From NCBI GenBank assembly GCA_022825135.1, contig JAJDYN010000014.1, positions 62,001 to 126,000 on the forward strand: a stretch of DNA of 64,000 bases, given 5' to 3'. A program made the position numbers and the translations under genes. This DNA is from Gemmatimonadota bacterium. Lineage in GTDB: Bacteria; Gemmatimonadota; Gemmatimonadetes; Longimicrobiales; Gaopeijiaceae. Shown here piece after piece: positions 57,214 through 64,000 of the stretch (the first letter of the stretch is position 1; each line of letters begins with the position of its first letter). Below the pieces are notes generated by a model that saw nothing but the letters and a program-made list of their open reading frames with translations, made no database searches and was not told the DNA's origin.

Positions 57214-60098
57214 GAGTTGCCGCCGGCTCTCTTCCCGCCGCCGGCCACTCGCCTCTTCTCGTCTTCAAGGTCCTGCAGCGACACGCCGTCCGTGATCCAT
57301 GACGGGGCCGGATCGCCCTTCAGGTAGTGGCCGAACCACTCCAGGATGCGGCGGTGGTAGTCCTTCTGGTTGGCTTCCTCGCGCAGTCCGTGGTCCTCGC
57401 CCTCGTAGACCAGCAGCACCATCTGTTTCCCGGCGCGGCGCGCGAAGTTGTAGAACTGGGTTCCCTGGTCCCAGTCGACGACCCCGTCGTCGTCGCCGAA
57501 GGCCATGAGGAGGGGCGTTTCCAGATTGTGCACCTCGTGGATGGGCGAGTTGCGCCGGTGGGCCTCGGGGTCCTCCCAGAAGGGCACCTCCATGCGCGCC
57601 TGCCCGGTCTCCCAGTGGTCGACCTCCGGGATCCCCGGGTTCCAGTGGATGGCCCCCATGAAGCTCACGAAGTCGGTGAGCGGCGCACCCGCCACCGAGG
57701 CGGCGAAGATGTCGGTCCGAGTGGGCAGGTAGGTCGCCTGGTAGCCGCCCCAGGAGTGGCCGATGAGCCCGACCGCGTCCGGATCGGCCACCCCCATGTC
57801 GACCACCCGGGCGACGGCCGCGCGCACCGACTCCAGCGCGCTCACGCCCGGGTCGCGGGCCCGGTAGACGATGTCCGGGAGGAGCACCGCGTAGCCGTGC
57901 TGGGTCCACGCGGTGAAGTTGTAGTAGTCGCGCTCGCTGGGCGGGCTGAAGCGGTGCATCCCGGGCGAGAGCATCTCGTAGGTGTAGACGATGGTCGGCA
58001 CCGCCTGCCCGGCCTCGTGGCCCGCCGGATAGAGCAGCACCGCCTGCAGGTCCCGCCCGCCCTCGCTCGTAAAGTCGACCAGTTCGGCCCGGCCCCACGC
58101 GACCTCCGCGATGAACGGGTTGATGTCGGTGACCCGGACCGCGTCGGCCAGGCCGGGACCTCCCACGAAGTAGTCGGGCGGGTCGTCGAACGCCTGGGCG
58201 CGGTAGAGGAGGACGTCGGCGCTGTCCGCGCGCGCGAGGCCGTCCACGAGGCGCTCCTCGAACACCAGCGTCTCCGGCGGCCCGGCCCGGCCTGACGGGA
58301 GGCGCGCGTAGCCCCGCTGTTCCGTCCGCTCGTCGTAAAGGGTCAGGTAGAGCGGGGCACCGGGGTCGATGCCGGGGGTGTCGTCGTCCGGCAGGCGGGC
58401 GACCCGGTGCGTGACGCCGGTCTCGGCGCCGCGGGTGAGCCGCTCCGCGCCGCTGCCGTCCAGCGCCACCCGCCAGACGTCGTGCTCGTCGTAGAGGAGG
58501 ACTCCGGCGTCGCCCTCCAGCCATCCCCCGGGTCCGAAGGCGTAGGGCGGGACCACATCGGTGGGTGTGTCGTATTCCGTGTTGGCGAAGGAGGCCGGGA
58601 GGTTCGAGGTAAGGTCGTGCCGCTGCCCGGTCGCGACGTCACGGCTCCAGTAGTTGGCCCCGTCGTACGAGACCAGCCACCGGCCCCCTCCGCTGGGCCA
58701 TTCGTAGCGCACCCGGGTCAGGAGCCGGCGCCGTTCCCCGCTCTCGACGTCGATGGACCAGACGTCGTGATACGGGCGGCCGAACATCGCGCCGAAGGGA
58801 TAGGGCTCGGCGATGTCCTCCAGGGCAAAGGCCCAGCCGTGCAGCAGGGTCGCGTCCGCCATCAGGTCGGAGCCGACCGTGACGGCCCGGTTCTCGTCCA
58901 GATGCCAGACGGCCAGCAGCGTGCGGTTCGCGTCCCGGGCTTCCGCCGCCTGCTGCTGCGGGAAGATGCGGACATCCCGGCTGTGCCAGATCTGGAGCCC
59001 GGGAAGGTCCGGCTCATCGTCCTCCGAGTCGGTCGATCCCGTCCCGTCGGCGTCGGCCTGTCCGGTCCCGGTCGCACCGGCATCCCGCGCGGCGTGTTCT
59101 TCCCGGGGCCGAAGCCCGATGGAGATCATTGCGCCGTCGTCGGACCAGCGCGGCGCCCGATCCGCGACCTGCAGGGTGTCCGCGATGCCGGCCATCGCCT
59201 CGCCCAGCACGGCCGTCTCCACCCCCCGGCCGAGGCCGCGCCATGCCAGCACATCGTAGGCGGCACCCTCGGCCGAGGCATCCTCGCGCGAGCGCAGGAC
59301 CGCCAGGTCGGCCGCGTCGTCGCGCCACGCCAGCCCCCGGTACCGGGCCCCCGACGCGTCCACGGACTGGAGCGTGCCGGAGCCGGCATCGTAGACCTGC
59401 ACACCGTTCCCCAGATCGCTTCCGGTTGCGACCACCATTGCGATCCGCGATCCGGAGGAACTCCACGCCATCTCCGCAACGTTGCCGAAGCTCGTCCCGG
59501 ACCCCGTGGCCAACATCACGACTCGCAGGTCGGCCCCCTTCCCCGCCGGCTCCCCCGGCGGATCTCCGCGCAGCGCAAGGAATCGCCCCGACGCGTCGAA
59601 GCTCCACTCGGACACCGACTCGAACTCGCGCACCTCCCCGGTGGCCAGGTCGAGCAACGCCGTCCCCTGGCGGAGCGCCTCGCCCTCCTCCTCGAGTCGC
59701 TCCCCCTCCTCGGGTGAAAGGCCCACGGTCCACGCCAGCCAGCCTCCGTCCGGAGAAAAGCCCGGAGACCCGCCCCAGGGGAAAACGCGCGTCGAATCCT
59801 CGCCCAGGCGCCTTACCCGCAACTCCGCGGTCTCGTCGACGCGGCTGACCTCGTACGCGATCCAGTCGCCATGCGGCGAGAGCAGCGCGGGTCCGGGATT
59901 CTCCCAGCGCCCGTAGTCTTCGGGGGCGACGCGGGGAAGATCCTGGCCGGAAAGCGGAAACGCGGTGGCGAGCAGACCCGTCGCCAGGATGCTCGCGGCA
60001 GGAAGCGGCCCCGATTCGCCGACGCCGCCCCGGACACGACGGTGCGCCCTGCGGGTTCGGGTGGACACGACCGGCAAGACGTCTGCGGATGAACTCAC
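57210..60098 (-). CDS. S9 family prolyl oligopeptidase-type serine peptidase
   Basis: 962 aa. Signal peptide (SILATGLLATAFPLSGQ), N-terminal beta-propeller region with repeated strand pairs, an acidic insertion (ADADGTGSTDSEDDEPDLPG), then the alpha/beta hydrolase domain: nucleophile Ser in GLIGHSWGGYQATYL, Asp in LLMAFGDDDGVVDW and His in YEGEDHGLREEAN. Start GTG at 60098 with AGGAG 7 nt upstream. It probably degrades peptides in the periplasm. Coupled by GTGA to the MutS-like gene downstream, with no obvious functional link. Confidence 0.93.
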   Translation of the reverse strand: MSSSADVLPVVSTRTRRAHRRVRGGVGESGPLPAASILATGLLATAFPLSGQDLPRVAPEDYGRWENPGPALLSPHGDWIAYEVSRVDETAELRVRRLGEDSTRVFPWGGSPGFSPDGGWLAWTVGLSPEEGERLEEEGEALRQGTALLDLATGEVREFESVSEWSFDASGRFLALRGDPPGEPAGKGADLRVVMLATGSGTSFGNVAEMAWSSSGSRIAMVVATGSDLGNGVQVYDAGSGTLQSVDASGARYRGLAWRDDAADLAVLRSREDASAEGAAYDVLAWRGLGRGVETAVLGEAMAGIADTLQVADRAPRWSDDGAMISIGLRPREEHAARDAGATGTGQADADGTGSTDSEDDEPDLPGLQIWHSRDVRIFPQQQAAEARDANRTLLAVWHLDENRAVTVGSDLMADATLLHGWAFALEDIAEPYPFGAMFGRPYHDVWSIDVESGERRRLLTRVRYEWPSGGGRWLVSYDGANYWSRDVATGQRHDLTSNLPASFANTEYDTPTDVVPPYAFGPGGWLEGDAGVLLYDEHDVWRVALDGSGAERLTRGAETGVTHRVARLPDDDTPGIDPGAPLYLTLYDERTEQRGYARLPSGRAGPPETLVFEERLVDGLARADSADVLLYRAQAFDDPPDYFVGGPGLADAVRVTDINPFIAEVAWGRAELVDFTSEGGRDLQAVLLYPAGHEAGQAVPTIVYTYEMLSPGMHRFSPPSERDYYNFTAWTQHGYAVLLPDIVYRARDPGVSALESVRAAVARVVDMGVADPDAVGLIGHSWGGYQATYLPTRTDIFAASVAGAPLTDFVSFMGAIHWNPGIPEVDHWETGQARMEVPFWEDPEAHRRNSPIHEVHNLETPLLMAFGDDDGVVDWDQGTQFYNFARRAGKQMVLLVYEGEDHGLREEANQKDYHRRILEWFGHYLKGDPAPSWITDGVSLQDLEDEKRRVAGGGKRAGGNS

Positions 60099-60193
60099 GG
60101 GAATGCTCCTTGAATCCGGGGGATGGCGGGCGGGAGCGCTCCTTCACAGCCGGGATTCCTTTCGGTCCCGGGCGCGCCCCGATGCCCGCGCGC

Positions 60194-61459
60194 TCATTTC
60201 GAACATATCACGCGCCGGGCGCAGTCGGCCTGCCGTGCCGGCCCCCAGACCACCCAAACCCCCGGGGGCGCCCGGAATTCGTGGCCGTGCGGGCGGCTGG
60301 GCCGGTCCGGATCGAGCCGCAGCCCCGGCAGGCGGAACACCCGGGCCAGCGCCTCCCGCGCCTCGATGCGCGCCAGCGTGGCTCCCAGGCAGAAGTGGCG
60401 CCCGGCACCGAAGGACAGGTGGTCGCGCGCGTTGGGCCGGTCCGGATCGAAGCGATCGGGATCCTCGAAGTGGGCGGGATCGCGGTTGGCGGCGCCCAGC
60501 ATGCACTGGACGGTCTCGTTCGCGGGGATCCTCACGCCGCGGATCTCGACCTCCTCGGTGGTGAAACGCGTGCACGACTGGACAGCCGCGTCCCACCTGA
60601 GCGACTCCTCGAACAGGTCGTCCAGCCGGTCCGCGACTTCGGCCGCCGGGCCTTCGGCAGTGCGGTGCGACAGCGCGGCCCAGATGGCGCTGGCGATGGC
60701 CGACTCGGTGGTCTCGATGCCGCCGAAGAGGATGATGAGCAGGTTGGCGACCATCTCCGCCTCCGCCAGCGGCTCGGCGTCGGTGCGGAGCCCGGCGATG
60801 GTCGAGCCCTCCGGCACCGGGCGTCTGCCCCGGAGGAAGGGCGTCACGTATTCGCCGAACTCGCGAGCCGACACCTTGCCCCTCGTGCGCACCTCGGGAT
60901 CGCCGGTGAAGTTCTCGAGCGCCGCCGCGAAGTCGTCGTACCAGGCCAGCAGGCGGGCCCCATCGCGCTCCGGCAGCCCGAGCACCCGGCAGATGCTCCG
61001 CACGGACAGGGGGCGCGCCAGCCGGGCCCGGAGATCGGCCGCCCGCCGCCGACCGTCCTCCAGCTCTTCCATCAGCCCGTCCGCCACACCGCGTACCGTC
61101 CCCAGCAGATTGCGCTCCAGGTTGCCGCGGCGAAACGGCCCGATGAAGCGGCGTTTGCAGTGGATCTGGCGTTCGCCGTCGGTTGTGAGCATGTGCGACC
61201 CGAAGATGTCACGGATGGTCGAGGCGGGTGCGTCGGTTGTGAAACGCTCCCAGTCGGCCAGCACATCCAGGACGTCGTCCCGGCGCGTGAGCATCCACAT
61301 GCCGAGTTCCGGAACCCACGTCACCGGCTCCGCGGCCCGGAGTTCGTGGAACAGGGGGTAAGGATCGCCGGCCAGCGCCTCGACGGTGACCCGGGCTCCC
61401 CGAGGGAAGCGCGCGGTGCGGCTGGCATCGCCCGGATTGGTCCTTGTAGCGTTCTGCAT
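60194..61459 (-). CDS. Cytochrome P450
   Basis: 421 aa soluble bacterial P450. I-helix LIILFGGIETTESAIAS (oxygen-activating acid-Thr), ExxR in FEESLRWD and the haem-thiolate loop LSFGAGRHFCLGATLARIEA, all in proper order. No membrane anchor. Start ATG at 61459 (MQNATRTNPGDASRTARF), ribosome binding site weak; the track ORF begins inside the divergent kynureninase-like region. Substrate unknown. No ferredoxin or reductase gene is adjacent. The 103-bp divergent gap may co-regulate it with the next gene. Confidence 0.93.
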   Translation of the reverse strand: MQNATRTNPGDASRTARFPRGARVTVEALAGDPYPLFHELRAAEPVTWVPELGMWMLTRRDDVLDVLADWERFTTDAPASTIRDIFGSHMLTTDGERQIHCKRRFIGPFRRGNLERNLLGTVRGVADGLMEELEDGRRRAADLRARLARPLSVRSICRVLGLPERDGARLLAWYDDFAAALENFTGDPEVRTRGKVSAREFGEYVTPFLRGRRPVPEGSTIAGLRTDAEPLAEAEMVANLLIILFGGIETTESAIASAIWAALSHRTAEGPAAEVADRLDDLFEESLRWDAAVQSCTRFTTEEVEIRGVRIPANETVQCMLGAANRDPAHFEDPDRFDPDRPNARDHLSFGAGRHFCLGATLARIEAREALARVFRLPGLRLDPDRPSRPHGHEFRAPPGVWVVWGPARQADCARRVICSK

Positions 61460-61562
61460 GAGGTCAGGCTCACCTGGAACGGCATACCCATGAGCGCGGT
61501 ACCGCGCTTGCGGCACCCGGACACCGTGCCGGGCGGCGTCACCTCCTGCAAGGGGCACGCGG

Positions 61563-62732
61563 ATGACCAACCGGCTGGCTCGCCACTACTCCCGCTTCCG
61601 CGTGTCGGAGCGAGTGCTCCTCACCGGGCATTCACACCAGGCGTGGCCCGACGTGGCGTTCGGCGCGCAGCGGCAGGCGTGGCTGGACGCCGCCGAACTT
61701 GTGGACGACAAGTGGGAGCGCGCGTTCGAGGTGGCCGCCGAGGTGCGGGCAGGGTACCGCCGCCTGCTGGACGACCCGGACGGCCACATCGCGCTGGGGC
61801 AGAACACGCACGAGCTGGTCACCCGGTTTCTGTCGGCGCTGCCCCTGCGGGAGCGGCCGCGGCTCGTGACCACCGATGGCGAGTTCCATACGATCCGGCG
61901 CCAGCTGGAGCGGCTCGGACGCGAGGGAATCGAGATCAGGACCGTGCCGACCGCCGGTGGCGCCCCGCTGGCGGATGCGCTTGTCGCGGAGGTGGACGAC
62001 CGCACGGCGGGGGTTCTGGTGTCCTCCGTGCTCTTTCGCGATGCCCGGATCGTCGAGGGGCTGGACGAGGTGGCGGCCGCGTGCGCCCGCGTCGGCGCGG
62101 AACTGCTCGTGGACGCCTATCACTCGCTCAACGCAGTCCCGTTCTCGGTCGTGAAGTCGGGGCTGAGGGACGCGTTCGTGACGGGCGGCGGCTACAAGTA
62201 CTGTCAGCTGGGCGAAGGGAACTGCTTTCTGAGGTTCCCGCGGCACTGCCGGCTGAGGCCGGTGCTGACCGGGTGGTTCGCCGAGTTCGGGACGCTGGCA
62301 GCGGAACGCGGACGCGGCGAAACGGCCTACGGCGAAGGACATCTGCGCTTTGCGGGCTCGACCTACGATCCGGTCAGCCACTACCGGGCGGCGGCGGTGT
62401 TCAGGTTCTTTCGGGAGAAAGGGCTCGTCCCGGAGCGCCTTCGCCGCATCAGCCTGGAGCAGATCCGGCAGCTCGCGGCGGGGGTCGATGCCCTGGACGC
62501 GGACCCGCGGGTGCTTTCGCGAGATCGCAGTGTGCCATTGTCCCGGCGAGGCGGGTTCCTGGCCCTCACCACCCCCGTCGCAGGGAAGATCTGCGGCGAA
62601 CTCGGGAGGCGCGGCATCCACACGGACTTCCGCGGCCGCTCGTTGCGCCTGGGGCCGGCGCCCTACGTGACCCGGCATCAGCTGGAGGAGGCGGTCCGGA
62701 CGCTGGGGGCGGTCCTGGCCGCGCATCGCTGA
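61563..62732 (+). CDS. Kynureninase-like class V PLP enzyme
   Basis: 389 aa. Class V aminotransferase fold with the kynureninase-like lysine context FVTGGGYKYCQLGEGNCFLRFP (PLP lysine near residue 218), LLVDAYHSLNAVPFSV (PLP Asp and the YH pair) and the start SRFRVSERVLLTGHSHQAWPD. Kynureninase cleaves kynurenine to anthranilate and alanine; without other kyn genes nearby the exact substrate is open. ATG at 61563 has AAGGGG 7 nt upstream. Ends at a strong terminator hairpin. Confidence 0.8.
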   Translation: MTNRLARHYSRFRVSERVLLTGHSHQAWPDVAFGAQRQAWLDAAELVDDKWERAFEVAAEVRAGYRRLLDDPDGHIALGQNTHELVTRFLSALPLRERPRLVTTDGEFHTIRRQLERLGREGIEIRTVPTAGGAPLADALVAEVDDRTAGVLVSSVLFRDARIVEGLDEVAAACARVGAELLVDAYHSLNAVPFSVVKSGLRDAFVTGGGYKYCQLGEGNCFLRFPRHCRLRPVLTGWFAEFGTLAAERGRGETAYGEGHLRFAGSTYDPVSHYRAAAVFRFFREKGLVPERLRRISLEQIRQLAAGVDALDADPRVLSRDRSVPLSRRGGFLALTTPVAGKICGELGRRGIHTDFRGRSLRLGPAPYVTRHQLEEAVRTLGAVLAAHR

Positions 62733-62740
62733 AGTTCCGT

Positions 62741-62773
62741 CAGCCGACGGCCTCCACGAGCACCCGTCGGCTG
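62741..62773. terminator. Perfect 10-bp hairpin between convergent genes
   Basis: CAGCCGACGG (62741-62750) and CCGTCGGCTG (62764-62773) form a perfect 10-bp inverted repeat with a 13-nt loop in the 47-bp gap between the kynureninase-like and RND genes. No T-tract follows, but symmetry and position suggest a shared terminator. Confidence 0.65.
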
Positions 62774-62779
62774 GGCAGC

Positions 62780-64000
62780 TCAGGCCCTGGCTGCCCTACC
62801 GGCCAACATCGAGTGCTGGGCCATGAGCAGCGCCGGGATCACGAGCATGAGCAGCGCGGTGGCGATCAGGATCCCGAACCCGACGGACGCGGCCAGCGGC
62901 ACGAGGTGCTGCGCGTGGGTGCTGGTCTCGAAGACGAGCGGGGCGACCCCGACGAACGTCGTCACGGAAGTCAGCAGGATGGCCCGGAAGCGGTCCTTGG
63001 CCCCGGCAACGATCGCGTCTCGCACGGGCAGCCCGGACGCCTTCAGGTCGTTGATGAACTTGATCATCATCAGTGAGTCGTTGACGACCACGCCGCTCAC
63101 CCCGATCAGCCCGTACATCGACCAGATGCCCAGGCTCAGCCCGAGGAGCATGTGCCCCGCGACGGCGCCGATCAATCCCAGCGGCACCGCGGCCAGGATG
63201 ATCAGGGGCTGGGTGTAGGAACCGAAGGGAATCGCCATCAGCGCGTACATCACCAGGAGCGCCAGGAAGAGCGAACGGCTCAGATCGGCATTGGCCTCCT
63301 CCTGCTGCTTGCGCTGGCCGCCGTAGGTGTGCTCGAAAAGGCGGTCCTCGGCCGACAGGCGCTCCAGGATGCCGTCTTCCAGGCTCCGGTTGACCTGCTG
63401 GCCGGTCGCGAGCACCGGATCGACATCCGCGGTGACCGTGACGGCGCGGCGCCCGTCCATCCGGTGGATGGTGGCCGCCGACCGCGCGAAACCGGCCCTC
63501 GCGACCTGACCCAGCGGAACCTCGCCGCCGGGCGTGCGCAGCAGGTAGCGCTCCACGTCGACGGCGGAATTGCGCTCTTCTTCCGGGAGGCGCACGTAGA
63601 CGCCCACGTCCTCGCGCCCGCGCTGCACCCTGAGCGCCTCGGCTCCGAAGAAGGCCGAGCGAACCTGCGACGCGAAATGGCCGACCGTCAGATTCAGCGT
63701 GCGGGCCGCCGGCTTCAACTCCAGCTGCAGTTCCCGGAACCCTGCGTCGAGGTTGCTGCGCACGTCGAAGACGCCGTCGATACCGTTCAACTCCGTCACG
63801 AACTCGTCCGCGATCACGGCGAGCCGTTCGGGGTCCGGATGCGAGAGCTCGAAATGAACCGGAAGTCCGAGCGTGATCAGGTTCGAGGAAATCGACAGCG
63901 ATCTCGCGCTCGGGAGCACTCCGACTTCCTCGCGCCAGAGCCGCTCGAAGGTGGATGGGGCGATGTCGTGGCGCTCCCAGTCGATGAGCTTGAACTGGAC
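62780..64000 (-). CDS. RND efflux transporter, C-terminal part, 5' end beyond window
   Basis: The last 406 codons of an AcrB/MexF- or CusA-like inner-membrane proton-driven pump; the frame is open through the right edge, so the track start (GTG 63919) is not the true start. Seen: periplasmic porter domain (PVHFELSHPDPERLAVIADEFV, VYVRLPEEERNSAVDVERY, LLRTPGGEVPLGQVA), then membrane helices SLFLALLVMYALMAIPFGSY, IILAAVPLGLIGAVAGHMLL, IGVSGVVVNDSLMMIKFI and ASVGFGILIATALLMLVIPALL, ending in a short tail. The substrate class (metal or organic) is not clear from this part. Confidence 0.93.
   Translation of the reverse strand, partial: VQFKLIDWERHDIAPSTFERLWREEVGVLPSARSLSISSNLITLGLPVHFELSHPDPERLAVIADEFVTELNGIDGVFDVRSNLDAGFRELQLELKPAARTLNLTVGHFASQVRSAFFGAEALRVQRGREDVGVYVRLPEEERNSAVDVERYLLRTPGGEVPLGQVARAGFARSAATIHRMDGRRAVTVTADVDPVLATGQQVNRSLEDGILERLSAEDRLFEHTYGGQRKQQEEANADLSRSLFLALLVMYALMAIPFGSYTQPLIILAAVPLGLIGAVAGHMLLGLSLGIWSMYGLIGVSGVVVNDSLMMIKFINDLKASGLPVRDAIVAGAKDRFRAILLTSVTTFVGVAPLVFETSTHAQHLVPLAASVGFGILIATALLMLVIPALLMAQHSMLAGRAARA

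Noticed and set aside
60089-63076. 995-aa plus ORF over the P450 and kynureninase-like genes
   Set aside because: Runs antisense through a canonical P450 and out of frame through the PLP enzyme.

Overview
This is a GC-rich (roughly 70% by eye), gene-dense bacterial chromosome segment. It has clear GGAG-type ribosome binding sites and very tight operons, many joined by 4-nt stop/start overlaps (ATGA, GTGA, CTGA). Signal peptides, an RND efflux subunit, a Ccm cytochrome c system and menaquinone-type UbiE point to a Gram-negative respiring organism. The gene set and protein style fit Gemmatimonadota best, but that placement is inference. I saw no tRNA, rRNA, CRISPR array, insertion sequence or prophage; this looks like core chromosome. 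Most ORF-track lines are antisense shadows. Two real genes lack a proper track line: alaS (runs off the left edge) and a selenoprotein interrupted by UGA.

Layout. 1-3.4 kb: alaS (partial) and recA, minus. 3.6-5.7 kb: DUF547 protein and two coupled small glycosyltransferases, plus. 5.8-12.8 kb, minus: ccmE-ccmF-CcmI-like zinc ribbon-ccmA-ccmB-ccmC-ccmD under a good promoter, then an envelope protein. 12.9-18.8 kb, minus: dtd-maf-glpK, glmS and glmM. 19-27 kb, plus: trans-sulfuration enzyme, M48 protease, purD, YbjQ, mutM and an M16 protease pair, facing ubiE. 27.7-32.2 kb, plus: an ECF sigma operon with a two-zinc-finger anti-sigma and three envelope proteins. 32.2-38.6 kb, minus: Mrp and NifU iron-sulfur proteins, then GT2, YfhO and flippase-like membrane proteins. 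38.9-41.4 kb, plus: pruA and proC. 41.5-48.7 kb, minus: ROK kinase, PfkB kinase, a STAS/GHKL-ATPase pair, a trans-sulfuration enzyme and a penicillin acylase. 48.7-53.0 kb, minus: ArsC-like selenoprotein, mmuM, threonine aldolase, lepA. 53.4-55.2 kb, plus: TPR-like protein and pfkA. 55.3-60.1 kb, minus: S9 peptidase and MutS-like ATPase. Then a P450 and a kynureninase-like enzyme (divergent) and the C-terminal part of an RND pump cut by the right edge.

Main points. (1) A 120-residue ArsC-family selenoprotein is encoded with in-frame UGA in a UxxC motif, followed by a SECIS-like hairpin. (2) At least three genes (mutM, a flippase-like protein, a penicillin acylase) appear to start at CTG codons with good ribosome binding sites. 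(3) CcmE carries Cys in place of the haem-binding His, as in the variant System I* cytochrome c machinery, and no ccmG or ccmH is visible nearby. (4) Two signalling modules merit attention: the sigma/duplicated anti-sigma envelope operon and the STAS-GHKL/STAS-helical pair inside a sugar-kinase operon.
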